The notes under the pieces are model-generated. The model was given only the letters and a program-made list of their open reading frames with translations. It was not told the origin of the DNA and made no database searches. The position numbers and the translations under genes were made by a program. Source: Lachnospiraceae bacterium (GTDB lineage: Bacteria > Bacillota > Clostridia > Lachnospirales > Lachnospiraceae). Taken from it: DNA of 57,047 bases. The DNA lies in contig RYVZ01000018.1 of the NCBI GenBank assembly GCA_003979345.1, positions 1,944 to 58,990 of the forward strand, read 5' to 3'. Positions 35,018-43,642 of the stretch are shown here, one piece after another; position 1 is the first letter of the stretch, and each line of letters begins with the position of its first letter.

Positions 35018-36415
35018 TCATGATGTGAATTCTTCCAGATCCTCCGCCTCCAGTGTGGAGAGCAGGGATCTATCCGCATCTTTCTCGTTCACGACGCGCG
35101 ACGCGTGATTGGCGATCGCACGCTCTAAGAAATTGCGCACATCGCGCGCGTTTGCAAAATTATCCGGTTTATTCGAAACGCGCCGTGAAAGGATCTCCAT
35201 TGCGCGTGCTTTTGCCCGTTCCGACAGTACATACTCCTGCTTTGCGCACATGGACTCTAAGATTGCAAGCAGTTCACCGGCACTGTAATCCCCAAAATGG
35301 ATGAACTTGTTGAAGCGCGATTTTAAGCCCGGATTCGAGGAAAGAAATTCTTCCATCAGATCGGTATATCCCGCCACGATCACGACAAACTCGCTGCGGT
35401 GATCTTCCATCGACTTTAGGAGCGTATCGACCGCTTCCTGTCCGAAGTCGCCCTCTCCCTTGCCAACCGTCAACGTATATGCCTCATCCACAAAAAGGAT
35501 GCCGCCAAGCGATTCATCCACAATCTCTAAGACTTTTGCAGCGGTCTGACCGATATAACCCTTTACAAGACCGCCGCGGTCAACTTCCGTAAGTTGTCCT
35601 TTCGGCAGCACGCCGATATATTTATAGATCTCGCCAAGCATGCGCGCGACCGTTGTTTTTCCAGTACCCGGATTACCGGAAAAGACCATATGCTTCGAGA
35701 CATCGGAGACCTTCATCCCCTGTGCCTTCCGCATATTCTGCACTTTGATCAGATTTACCAGACTGTTGACCTCATGCTTGACTTCCGTTAATCCGACAAG
35801 TCCGTTAAACTCTTCCATCAGCTTTTCTAGTTTTGCCGCGCGTTCTTCCTCTGTCTCATCCGGTTCCGTCACGGGTTCTGCCGGTTTGATCAGCTTTTCC
35901 GATGTCGTATAGAATACGGCATATTCTTTCAGAAAATCTTCCAGCCGCTTGATATAGGAGGTGTACTTCGACATCGTCTCCATGCCCGCGTCCTCATCAT
36001 ACCCCGCCAGCATGGTCTGCCCGAACAGTTTGTATGTATCCACCATGATCTGTGCCTTCTGCTGTTTATACGGATCGGGCATGATCTTGCGCGCCGCATC
36101 CGCCAGTACCGCATATTTAATCACGGAAGGAATGCGTTCTTCAAAATGATCGTCAATATTTTCACGGTATTTCATGGCGCGCAGATTTTTCGCCTCTGCC
36201 TTAATGCCAAGATACTCCGCGATCAGGGAGAGCTCCCGCTCCTCGAATTTTCCGTCCGCGTCTGCCAAATATACCGCAAATTTCAGCAATTCAAAATGAA
36301 AGCTCTCCTTTAAGGATATCGGTTTTCCCGCAGCATTTCCCACATTTGCATCCGTCATAACCCGACATATCTCATCCACTGTAGCGATCAGTTCTTTTAA
36401 GTTCTGCTGCTTCAT
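35018..36415 (-). CDS. SpoVK/CbbX-type AAA+ ATPase with N-terminal TerB-like domain
   Basis: In this 465-aa protein, residues about 20-150 look like a TerB (tellurite-resistance) domain (LLKFAVYLADADGKFEERELSLIAEYLG). Residues about 200-460 are an AAA+ module of the CbbX/SpoVK family: GLVGLTEVKHEVNSLVNLIKVQNMR, Walker A SGNPGTGKTTVARML, GYIGQTAAK pore region, Walker B GGILFVDEAYTL, sensor IVAGYTDLMEEFL and Arg finger near NPGLKSRF. SpoVK itself acts in sporulation, but the TerB fusion suggests a stress or membrane-surface role instead. ATG 36415 follows GGAAACCGGTGAC. It lies 34 nt after the CmpB-type membrane gene. Confidence 0.88.
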   Translation of the reverse strand: MKQQNLKELIATVDEICRVMTDANVGNAAGKPISLKESFHFELLKFAVYLADADGKFEERELSLIAEYLGIKAEAKNLRAMKYRENIDDHFEERIPSVIKYAVLADAARKIMPDPYKQQKAQIMVDTYKLFGQTMLAGYDEDAGMETMSKYTSYIKRLEDFLKEYAVFYTTSEKLIKPAEPVTEPDETEEERAAKLEKLMEEFNGLVGLTEVKHEVNSLVNLIKVQNMRKAQGMKVSDVSKHMVFSGNPGTGKTTVARMLGEIYKYIGVLPKGQLTEVDRGGLVKGYIGQTAAKVLEIVDESLGGILFVDEAYTLTVGKGEGDFGQEAVDTLLKSMEDHRSEFVVIVAGYTDLMEEFLSSNPGLKSRFNKFIHFGDYSAGELLAILESMCAKQEYVLSERAKARAMEILSRRVSNKPDNFANARDVRNFLERAIANHASRVVNEKDADRSLLSTLEAEDLEEFTS

Positions 36416-36449
36416 GTCACCGGTTTCCTTTCTTTTTCGCACGCGCCTT

Positions 36450-37325
36450 TTATTTCTCTGTCGATTCCGAAGGATCCTCCTCCGGCCTGTTCTTATCAAG
36501 CCGCTGCACCATCCGCTTTAATTCCTCCATGCTGTCCTTAAAACGCCTGGAGGCCATGCCCGGATTGCCGCGCACGATCCGCCTGTTCCCCAGTTTACGC
36601 CGGGCGCTTTCCGCAATTGCCGCAGCCTGCTTACTGCGTTCCGAAAGCCACTGCTCCAGCTGCTCTTTTCTCTGTTCCTTTTTATGTTCCGACTCCTGCG
36701 CCCGCAAAGCATGCTCCGCATCCATGCGCTTCTGCCAGCGCGCAAGTTCTTCTTTAGCCTTCTCCACTTCCTGTCTTGCCTTATCCAGCTTAGCAAGCAG
36801 ATCCCGCAATTCAAATGCCGCCCTGAACGATAAGATAAAGTCGATCAGCGCGATACTCCCGATCACGGACGCTGCAATGACAGCCGCCCGTTCAGAGAGT
36901 CCGCAGATCACCTGCTCCACCGGCTTATGCAGGATCTGCGTCAAAAACAACGTCAGAAATCCCCATGCAACGGAAGAAGAAAGGCAGATATGCCCCTTAT
37001 ATTGAAATCGTTGGTTCGAATAATCCCAATAGCGCACATGGAAGAGTGCCTCCATCACGGTCCCGGTTACAAACTCCAACACAGTCGCGCCGGCAACACC
37101 GGCAAAATAAATCGCGATCAGGTTATCCTGAAACGGCGAGGAAACAACAAGCATCATCATTGCACCGCTTCCGTAAATCGGCAGAAGCGGTCCGTTCATA
37201 AAGCCCCTGTTGACAAACCTCCCCTGTTTTCCCGATACATAGGAGCTTTCAAAGCACCAGCCCAGAAAACAGTAAAAGAAAAAAAACAGCAGCCATTGCG
37301 CAATCGTATAATGGACCATACTCAT
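36450..37325 (-). CDS. CmpB-type putative ABC-transporter membrane protein (DUF1113 family)
   Basis: The 291-aa protein has four to five N-terminal membrane helices (about residues 5-170) with the family pattern FFYCFLGWCFESSYVS, FVNRGFMNGPLLPIYGSGA, VTGTVMEALFHVRYWDYS and GHICLSSSVAWG, which I recognise as the 'putative ABC-transporter type IV' (CmpB) family. A long Arg/Lys/Glu-rich cytoplasmic helix (about 170-291) follows. The start ATGA overlaps the stop of the CobW-like gene, so the two are translationally coupled. A second ATG two codons on is better spaced from the GGGGG. The transported substrate is unknown. Confidence 0.85.
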   Translation of the reverse strand: MSMVHYTIAQWLLFFFFYCFLGWCFESSYVSGKQGRFVNRGFMNGPLLPIYGSGAMMMLVVSSPFQDNLIAIYFAGVAGATVLEFVTGTVMEALFHVRYWDYSNQRFQYKGHICLSSSVAWGFLTLFLTQILHKPVEQVICGLSERAAVIAASVIGSIALIDFILSFRAAFELRDLLAKLDKARQEVEKAKEELARWQKRMDAEHALRAQESEHKKEQRKEQLEQWLSERSKQAAAIAESARRKLGNRRIVRGNPGMASRRFKDSMEELKRMVQRLDKNRPEEDPSESTEK

Positions 37326-38257
37326 CCCCCAAAGCTGATAATGTCATCTTCCGGCGCCTTCACCGGTACAACGGAATGCGCGTGCAGGACCGGCCCTTCA
37401 CCACGGTATCCGGCAAAATATTCGCATTTCACGGTCGCCGTAACTTTCACCCACTGTTTTTCTTTCAGCTCGTCCGCGTTCTCATAATGGCAGACATATC
37501 CGATAAACGCCATGTCATCCGCACAGCAGGTCATCGCCATTCTGCCCGGAATAAAATACCCCTTGGGAAATTTCTTCGGCTTCATGACAAGTGCCGGAAA
37601 TACCACTGTTTTCCCGACATAACGCTCCAGATGATCCATGCTGTCGATATACCAGATGCCATAACCCTGATTATCGAGTTCCAGCACATCGCTTTTTAAG
37701 TCATACGGTAAGTCCTCCTCAAAAATCTGGCTGATCTCGCCGTCCTTCCCCTCAAAGACGATCTCTGCCTGCGGATTCACCGCCTTGATATTGCGCTTGT
37801 ATGTGCCAAGTTCCTCCAACACGTCGTCGCAGCGGTTGAAAATGATCAGTTCCGACCCGCGCACGGCATCCGCGACAAGGGAGCGCATGTTATTATAGTA
37901 CATCGGAAATGTCGCGGCATTGATCGTCGTGATCTGCTGTTCGACCGTCCAATGAAACGGAAGCTTTAAGTCCTTGCTGCTCCACATACCGTTATATTCG
38001 ATCAGTATGCGTTCGGGATTCCATTTTTTCTCTAATTCGAGCAGATGCCCAGGGTTGAAATCTTCCTCCTTGTCGATCAGTTCCACAACGGTCTTCGTCT
38101 TTTTTAAGAGTTTGGGATCGTATTCCTTTTCCCCTTCCTCGCACAGCAGAAGGAGCGTCGTTCCTTTTGTACGAAAATAATCCTGCGCGAGTGTAAATGA
38201 GAGAAATTCCGTCTTGCCGCTCTCCAAAAAACCATTGATCATATATACCGGTTTCAT
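37322..38257 (-). CDS. CobW-family GTPase fused to a YcgQ/DUF1980-like C-terminal domain
   Basis: The 311-aa protein has an N-terminal P-loop GTPase of the CobW/YjiA group (MKPVYMINGFLESGKTEFL; NRCDD as the guanine motif) without the usual CxCC metal motif. The C-terminal 110 residues (VVFPALVMKPKKFPKGYFIPGRMAMTCCADD...GYVCHY) closely resemble the end of TIGR03943/YcgQ (DUF1980) proteins, where 'RFMISCC-AD' is characteristic. YcgQ and CobW proteins are commonly neighbours in zinc-responsive loci, so a fusion is informative. ATG 38257 gives the family N-terminus. It lies 37 nt after the His-rich CobW gene. Confidence 0.82.
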   Translation of the reverse strand: MKPVYMINGFLESGKTEFLSFTLAQDYFRTKGTTLLLLCEEGEKEYDPKLLKKTKTVVELIDKEEDFNPGHLLELEKKWNPERILIEYNGMWSSKDLKLPFHWTVEQQITTINAATFPMYYNNMRSLVADAVRGSELIIFNRCDDVLEELGTYKRNIKAVNPQAEIVFEGKDGEISQIFEEDLPYDLKSDVLELDNQGYGIWYIDSMDHLERYVGKTVVFPALVMKPKKFPKGYFIPGRMAMTCCADDMAFIGYVCHYENADELKEKQWVKVTATVKCEYFAGYRGEGPVLHAHSVVPVKAPEDDIISFGG

Positions 38258-38294
38258 GATCGTCCCACGTCCTTTCTTTGATTTTTCAACCTGG

Positions 38295-39512
38295 TTACTT
38301 TTCAAATAATTCTTTGAGGTGTTCCTCATTCAATTTAGAGCCGATCACACAGAACTTGCCCGTCACATCCGGTTTTCCTTCACGTACATTCTGCTCTTCG
38401 GGAACATAATCAAAATAGACCCATGCATTTCCTTCCCCTGCAACCATACCCTTCGCGCGGAGCACGATGCCATACTGCTCCTCCCTGTCAAGCTCGGTTA
38501 AGATATGCGTGATCTCATCCATGCTGTAGTGCGCCGGCGTCTCCATGCCCCAGCTCTGGAACACTTCGTCGGCGTGATGATGGTGATCGTGCCCCTCATG
38601 CCCGTGATGATGACAGCCGCATTCGCCGTCATGATGATCGTGCTCATGTTCGTGATCCCCGTGCCCGGCGTGATCGTGTTCCTCGTCATGATCATGATGA
38701 CAGCAATGATGGTCGTGTTCCCCATCCTCGTCATGCCCGTCCCCGTCTTGGTCGTGATGGTGACAATGGTGATCGTGCTCCCCGTGCTCTTCATCCTCAT
38801 CATGATCGTGGTGGCAGCAGTGATGGTCATTGTCATGATGGTGATGGCCATGATGGTGATGCTCATGCTCATCCTTATGTGCCATCAGCTCACGGATCAG
38901 CTCGTCTTTTAAGTCGGAGGAGCCTTCCATTGCCTTTAGAATGTCTTTCCCGTCGATCTCTTCCCAAGGTGTGGTAATAATGACCGCTTTCTCATTATGC
39001 TCCCTGATCAGATCGATTGTCTCCTGTAGCTTTTCCATCGCGATTTTACCGGTACGGCTGAGTACGATCGTCCCCGCATGTTCGATCTGATTGATGAAAA
39101 ACTCGCCGAAATTTTTAATATACATTTTGGCTTTCGACGCGTCTACGACCGCAACTGCGCTGTCCAAAACCACATCGTCGCCCATATCCACATTTTCCAC
39201 GGCGCGGATCACATCTGAAAGTTTACCGACGCCTGACGGCTCGATCAGAATCCGTTCAGGATGATAGGTCTCAAGCACCTCCTTAAGCGATGTCCCGAAA
39301 TCTCCGACCAGCGAACAGCAGATGCAGCCGGAATTCATCTCCTTGATCTCGATACCCGCTTCCTTTAGGAAACCACCGTCGATTCCAATCTCCCCGAATT
39401 CATTTTCAATCAATACGACCTGTTCACCCGCAAACGCTTCTTTTAACAGTTTTTTGATCAATGTCGTTTTTCCCGCTCCCAAAAATCCCGAAAACACGCT
39501 AATTTTAGTCAT
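38295..39512 (-). CDS. CobW/ZNG1-type metallochaperone GTPase with large His-rich domain
   Basis: In this 405-aa protein the GTPase domain has Walker A GFLGAGKTTLIKKLL, switch segment ENEFGEIGIDGG, the metal-binding CxCC motif GCICCSL and IEPSGVG. The usual NKxD is replaced by SRTGK. Residues about 211-316 are a His/Asp/Glu/Cys-rich tract with many HH, HHHH and HHCCHH clusters, far longer than the short His runs common in the family. A CobW C-terminal domain (MVAGEGNAWVYFDYVPEE) follows. CobW/ZNG1 proteins deliver metals, mostly zinc; the tract would store or sense zinc, nickel or copper (inference). AGGAGGATGTT precedes the start. Confidence 0.92.
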   Translation of the reverse strand: MTKISVFSGFLGAGKTTLIKKLLKEAFAGEQVVLIENEFGEIGIDGGFLKEAGIEIKEMNSGCICCSLVGDFGTSLKEVLETYHPERILIEPSGVGKLSDVIRAVENVDMGDDVVLDSAVAVVDASKAKMYIKNFGEFFINQIEHAGTIVLSRTGKIAMEKLQETIDLIREHNEKAVIITTPWEEIDGKDILKAMEGSSDLKDELIRELMAHKDEHEHHHHGHHHHDNDHHCCHHDHDEDEEHGEHDHHCHHHDQDGDGHDEDGEHDHHCCHHDHDEEHDHAGHGDHEHEHDHHDGECGCHHHGHEGHDHHHHADEVFQSWGMETPAHYSMDEITHILTELDREEQYGIVLRAKGMVAGEGNAWVYFDYVPEEQNVREGKPDVTGKFCVIGSKLNEEHLKELFEK

Positions 39513-39743
39513 AACATCCTCCTAATCTTTCCGGTTACCGCGCACGGCATGGCGCTCTGTCCGAAACAAATCTTTCTTTTTTGTATTTCTAATACTTTCT
39601 AAATTCTTATCATAACATCTTTATCAAAAAAAATCCATGTTGTTTGTCGAGTTTGCCCCAGGTTTGTTGTTTTTTTGGAGTGCTTCAGGTGATGTTTGGA
39701 GTTTGTCCGGCGAAAAGCCGACATATGATGTGACCGCATACAT
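39513..39743. other. Gap upstream of the CobW gene with partial dispersed element
   Basis: There is no gene. At 39701-39723, GTTTGTCCGGCGAAAAGCCGACA matches the core of the element found at 18041 and 53693, here with extended pairing (TGTC-CGGC-GAAAA-GCCG-ACA). The rest is AT-rich, with no clear promoter or Zur-type box that I could assign. Confidence 0.5.
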
Positions 39744-39774
39744 ATAAGGAGCATCCCGCCGGGATGCTCCTTAT
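39744..39774 (-). terminator. Perfect 14-bp stem after the lipoprotein gene
   Basis: ATAAGGAGCATCCC (39744-39757) pairs without mismatch with GGGATGCTCCTTAT (39761-39774) over a 3-nt loop. It is about 30 nt after the lipoprotein stop. The U-tract is poor in both directions. Confidence 0.75.
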
Positions 39775-39805
39775 GCAGAATATTTCCAATAATCAGGCTG
39801 TCGCC

Positions 39806-40537
39806 TTATTTAATCGTTACATATCTCGTAATCCGGCAGATCATACCACCGTCCTCATATTCAAAAAGGTTGCTCATCTCAAGATATTCATCTATTTCCT
39901 CCTGCGGCGCGTTCAAATCCCACTGCACATCCGTCGGTTTATCCGCGACATAGGTATATGTGCCGTCCTCCATTGCAACCGGCTCTCCGAATGCAGCCGC
40001 CGACGATATTTCGTGCAGGGCTTCCGCATATTCAATCGTGCAGAAGAAGATACTCCCAAGCCAGCCCCCCATAGGCGTCCCCCAAGCATCTTCCCGATAA
40101 CTGGCGCGATGATACAGTGACAGCCAGCGTTCTTCCTTCTCCACGGAATAAAGGAACTTGCCCTCCCATGACTCCGGAAGCTCCACGATGAAATAGTCGG
40201 TTTCCACAATGACGCCGTCCGGCTCCAATACCACGCCGTATTCGTTTCCGACCGAATCATATCTAGCGTCCTCCTCTTCCGGCTCTTCCGTCACTGCCGG
40301 CGTTTCTTTCTCCGGCTCTTCCGTCACCGCGGGCGTTTCTTTCTCCGGTTCTTCCGTCACCGCCGGCGTTTCTTTCTCCGGCTCTTCCGTCACCGCGGGC
40401 GTTTCTTTCTCCGGCTCTTCCGTCACCGCCGGCGGCTCCTCCCCCGGTTCTTCGGATACCTCCGCACGGCTCCCGCACGCCCCCAGTGTACAGACTATTA
40501 TTATCATTATCGCGATATACCATTTCTTTTTCATCAT
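39806..40537 (-). CDS. Lipoprotein with 11-residue tandem repeats
   Basis: The 243-aa protein has a Lys-rich signal and lipobox (IIIVCTLGAC, Cys about 21), so it should be lipid-anchored outside the membrane. Next is an acidic Pro/Glu/Thr stalk of about five AVTEEPEKETP repeats (residues about 36-90). A C-terminal globular domain (about 100-243) has IVELPESWEGKFLYSVEKEERWLSLYHRASY. The stalk would hold the domain away from the wall. ATG 40537 follows AGGAGGGGTTG. The domain is not recognised; it resembles small extracellular domains found beside wall-active enzymes, and an amidase gene is next door. Confidence 0.85.
   Translation of the reverse strand: MMKKKWYIAIMIIIVCTLGACGSRAEVSEEPGEEPPAVTEEPEKETPAVTEEPEKETPAVTEEPEKETPAVTEEPEKETPAVTEEPEEEDARYDSVGNEYGVVLEPDGVIVETDYFIVELPESWEGKFLYSVEKEERWLSLYHRASYREDAWGTPMGGWLGSIFFCTIEYAEALHEISSAAAFGEPVAMEDGTYTYVADKPTDVQWDLNAPQEEIDEYLEMSNLFEYEDGGMICRITRYVTIK
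40279..40434 (-). repeat. 33-bp tandem repeats in the lipoprotein gene
   Basis: Four to five nearly identical 33-bp units (CTCTTCCGTCACCGC-GGCGTTTCTTTCTCCGG) encode the AVTEEPEKETP stalk. Differences are mostly GGT/GGC and GCC/GCG third positions, so copy number is likely to vary between strains. Confidence 0.92.
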
Positions 40538-40554
40538 CAACCCCTCCTATGTGA

Positions 40555-40594
40555 AAACGTGCATAAGTCTGTTTCTCACGGCTTATGCACGTTT
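40555..40594 (-). terminator. Terminator after the amidase gene
   Basis: AAACGTGCATAAG (40555-40567) pairs with CTTATGCACGTTT (40582-40594), 13 bp perfect with a 14-nt loop. On the minus strand the stem ends in TTTTC. It lies 15 nt after the stop at 40609 and before the lipoprotein gene. Confidence 0.8.
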
Positions 40595-40608
40595 CCGTCA
40601 TTCTCCCC

Positions 40609-41733
40609 TTAATAGTTTACCCGGTAGTAAGCATTCGTATCATTGATTGACAATACAACGTCTTTTCGGTCATTCGTATGTGCGGAAAATCGGAACGATA
40701 CGCCATCATTCGCCGCGATAAAAACCACATGTTTGCCATTATTCATAGTCGCAAAATCCCCCACCCGCAATGCCGAATACGGAATCGGACACCAATAGCC
40801 TTTTCTCGTCATATAGGTATTCAACTCCGAAAAACTAATCCATGTAGGTTGACCCGGTTTCCATTCCGAATCCATCGGTATGCCGCCCGCGCATAAAATC
40901 TGAGACACAAAATTCGTACAATCCCGATGATCCGCCGCATAATGCGCATAATTTGAATTATACTTTGTCGTATCGACATAACTTCCGTCATTCCCATGCA
41001 AATTGCAGGATTTCGGATTGGACGTATACGTTTCTGAATACATAACCGCATTGAAAACGGAATAACCGTTTGCCATCAAAGATATTCCCGATGTCGCAGC
41101 CTGCTCGCAAATCTGCTCCATATAGCAGCCGCCGTTTTCTTGTAATTGTTCTTCACTCAGCGGGTACATTTGTTCCGCCGGAACATAATCCAGTCCGTTC
41201 TCAAATAAAAGAACCGCAGTTTGCGGAGACGCTTCATCATAAACTGCCTTAACAAAAAAGCGCAGCGTCTGTTCCGCTCCAATATATTGCGCAAGCATGT
41301 CATATTCGGAGTCTATTGCGCTATCCATGGCACAAACGGCGAAATCCATGGATGCCATGTCGCTTTGCGTCAAATCGACGTTTTCCGCTGTCTGTTGAAC
41401 GGCTGTCCATTCGGAAACCGTATCCTCATAATAAGCTGTCATTCCCTGATAATAATCCAAATCTTCGACCCGCTCCGCCCGCAGCATTGCCGTTATTTCA
41501 AGCATAAACACTTCTTCGACGACGCCGTCCTCCTTGTTGTGTTCCACAAGCACTGCCGTATCTCCCAAAAAGTCATAATACTTGTCATAACCCTCCCACA
41601 AAAGAGCCACCGCTGTTTGGCGAACCGAGTCATTGACCTCACAGACCTCCGCCTCCTTTGCCAATACCGAAAAGCAATTGCCTGCGATGAGAATCATCAT
41701 TACGATTGCAGCAATCCATTTTTTCCCCTTCAT
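40609..41733 (-). CDS. Secreted protein with C-terminal amidase (Amidase_6) domain
   Basis: The 374-aa protein has a signal peptide (MKGKKWIAAIVMMILIAGNCFSVLA) and an N-terminal helical region of unknown function. The C-terminal 'putative amidase' domain (about 250-374) has YNSNYAHYAADHRDCTNFVSQIL, with the likely catalytic Cys in DCTNFVSQ, and GKHVVFIAAN carrying the likely His. Such NlpC/P60-like enzymes act on peptidoglycan or related amide bonds outside the cell. GGGGGAAAAGGT precedes ATG 41733. It is followed closely by a lipoprotein gene on the same strand. The gap 41734-42007 has a possible -10 TATAAT but nothing else clear. Confidence 0.88.
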   Translation of the reverse strand: MKGKKWIAAIVMMILIAGNCFSVLAKEAEVCEVNDSVRQTAVALLWEGYDKYYDFLGDTAVLVEHNKEDGVVEEVFMLEITAMLRAERVEDLDYYQGMTAYYEDTVSEWTAVQQTAENVDLTQSDMASMDFAVCAMDSAIDSEYDMLAQYIGAEQTLRFFVKAVYDEASPQTAVLLFENGLDYVPAEQMYPLSEEQLQENGGCYMEQICEQAATSGISLMANGYSVFNAVMYSETYTSNPKSCNLHGNDGSYVDTTKYNSNYAHYAADHRDCTNFVSQILCAGGIPMDSEWKPGQPTWISFSELNTYMTRKGYWCPIPYSALRVGDFATMNNGKHVVFIAANDGVSFRFSAHTNDRKDVVLSINDTNAYYRVNY

Positions 41734-42007
41734 ACCTTTTCCCCCTTCTACTGTATTTTTTCTTTGCCAGCAGTTCTTTCTGCAACGCAATTTTTATGGC
41801 GCCTTTATCCCCCTCCTGCTTTTTATGCTTCTTTCCCCACAGAAGCCCTTCCGAATTATGACTGCTTCGTTATTCACTTTTTCCTGACGCCACCGTCCTC
41901 TTTTCTATCTGTAGTGTCGTTGCTTTTTTATTATATCCGTCATATATGCGAAACACCATGACGTTTTCGGAAAAATCATCTCCCCGCCCGTACTCCCCCT
42001 GCCTGAT

Positions 42008-43567
42008 TCACGAAACGGCAATTTCATAAAACTTCATGACTTCCGGTTCCAGTTCTGATTCTATCAGAATATTTTTTCTCAATACATTTTCTTCCGTTTC
42101 AACCGCTCCGCAAATGACCCCGTTATTTCCAAAAAACTCGATCACTTCCTGGTCAATCACAAAGTCCAGATTCAGGGGGGCTTTTTTGTCAAACAGAATC
42201 ATGACTGCCTCTGAGTCCATTTGCGGATTTGCAAATTCGATATCACCGTTATCAAAGCTTACGGTGATCTCTGTATCACCGATCCACAATTTCGTATATC
42301 CTGACTCCCGTACGTTCCAGCTCAATGTGATTTCCGCAGGCTTGCCTTTTAAGCAGGTCTCGAATGTTTTTCCGCCTTTTTCCCACTCAGCGCAAAGCCG
42401 TCTGTATGCCGCAAACTCCCTTGGAAGATGAAAGCACATGTTGTATCCGCTGCCGGTCTTTAATAATGATAATTCCGCCGGAACCGTCATCAGTCCCCTG
42501 TAATTTCCACGGTCATTGGCAAGTCTAAGCCATGAGACGCTGATGACCCTGTCCTCCACCCCTGCATAGGTCTGTGCCGCATACGCCGTTTTTGTGCTGT
42601 ATGCACACAATACTTCTGATTCCGGCGTAAACCGGTAACCGTCAAAATTACCGACTAGATAATATCCGTCCGCCGACCAGAATACCCATTTCTTTTCCCC
42701 GGCGGCATTATCAACAGATAATTCAAATAAATCAGGACATTCCCACATTTTTTCCGCAGAAAATCTCTGTGATTCTATCCAACGGAGCAAATCGACAGAA
42801 CGGAAGATCGCAAATTCGAACTCGTCAAGGTAAAGCACCATGATATATGCGGCGCTTTCTTTATGATAGAAAACCTTCGGATCACGGTTCCCTCCCTTGA
42901 TATGCGGAATCATGGTCCCGTCTATACGCTGTAACGTTTCTCCCCCGTCTGTGGATATTGCCAGCCGCTGTGTATGCTGATTACCGGCATCTATCGACCA
43001 CTCATTGCTCCCGCCTGCAGCCGTATAAAAAAACAATAAGGTATCTTTGCCAAATCCCGCCGCATTCTCTTTATCCTGAAAGCCGCAACCGGAATAAATT
43101 GTCCCGTACTGATCGGGTTCCATTACCACAGGCCTGTGTTCCCAATTGATCAAATCTTTGCTCACGGCATGTCCCCAGTGCATATTTCCCCAAATAACAC
43201 CATAGGGATTCCACTGATAATAAAGATGATACACCCCGTCCGCATACACCAGACCGTTGGGATCATTGTGCCAGCCAATTTCCGGTGCAAAATGGATCTG
43301 CGGGCGGAAAGGATACACATTCTGCACGTTTTCTTTGTAACAGAAGATGTTATAAAGCATCTCGTCCGGGACATCTCCCCTGATCTCGATATCCTGACCG
43401 AGATACCTTCTTACGTCCATTGATGTATAAAAATCGCCGTCCGTTCCCCCTAATTGGATATCAACCTCTTGAAACTTCGTATCCTTCAAATAAAAATGAA
43501 GCTTCACCTCCGGGTTTTTCTTGTTTACTCCCATCCATAAATATGGTTCTGAAATATGAAATATCAT
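42008..43567 (-). CDS. Glycoside hydrolase family 32 beta-fructosidase
   Basis: The 519-aa enzyme hydrolyses beta-fructosides (sucrose, sucrose 6-phosphate or fructo-oligosaccharides). Family motifs in order: WHNDPNG (nucleophile Asp, about residue 102), WGHAVSKDLINWEH, GNRDPKVF (transition-state Asp) and WECPDLFEL (acid/base Glu). The C-terminal beta-sandwich domain is present. Unusually, about 95 residues precede WHNDPNG, giving a small N-terminal domain. No signal peptide, so it is intracellular and works on imported oligosaccharides or phosphosugars. GATGGAGGATAGAGC precedes the start. It links in function with ptsI and fruK (inference). Confidence 0.93.
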   Translation of the reverse strand: MIFHISEPYLWMGVNKKNPEVKLHFYLKDTKFQEVDIQLGGTDGDFYTSMDVRRYLGQDIEIRGDVPDEMLYNIFCYKENVQNVYPFRPQIHFAPEIGWHNDPNGLVYADGVYHLYYQWNPYGVIWGNMHWGHAVSKDLINWEHRPVVMEPDQYGTIYSGCGFQDKENAAGFGKDTLLFFYTAAGGSNEWSIDAGNQHTQRLAISTDGGETLQRIDGTMIPHIKGGNRDPKVFYHKESAAYIMVLYLDEFEFAIFRSVDLLRWIESQRFSAEKMWECPDLFELSVDNAAGEKKWVFWSADGYYLVGNFDGYRFTPESEVLCAYSTKTAYAAQTYAGVEDRVISVSWLRLANDRGNYRGLMTVPAELSLLKTGSGYNMCFHLPREFAAYRRLCAEWEKGGKTFETCLKGKPAEITLSWNVRESGYTKLWIGDTEITVSFDNGDIEFANPQMDSEAVMILFDKKAPLNLDFVIDQEVIEFFGNNGVICGAVETEENVLRKNILIESELEPEVMKFYEIAVS

Positions 43568-43613
43568 GCTCTATCCTCCATCACTTTTGAACATTTTTAC
43601 TTTTTCATATCCT

Positions 43614-43622
43614 ATTTTAGCA
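43614..43622 (-). promoter_or_regulatory. Extended -10 promoter upstream of the GH32 gene
   Basis: TGCTAAAAT on the minus strand has the TGn extension that compensates for a weak -35. It is about 50 nt before the GH32 start and overlaps the gap after the protease gene. Confidence 0.45.
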
Positions 43623-43642
43623 TAATGTCATAACAGATCCGA

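Noticed and set aside
34735..35079. Minus-strand frame of 114 codons between the AAA+ gene and the CarD-like gene
   Set aside because: It overlaps the end of the AAA+ gene in another frame and contains the CarD promoter; composition is not coding-like.
38505..38912. Plus-strand hydrophobic Met/Val/Ile frame that looks like a membrane protein
   Set aside because: It is the mirror of the CAT/CAC/GAT codons of the His-rich CobW tract.
39513..39743. Zur operator upstream of the CobW gene
   Set aside because: No 7-1-7 or 9-1-9 palindrome of Fur/Zur type was found in the AT-rich region.
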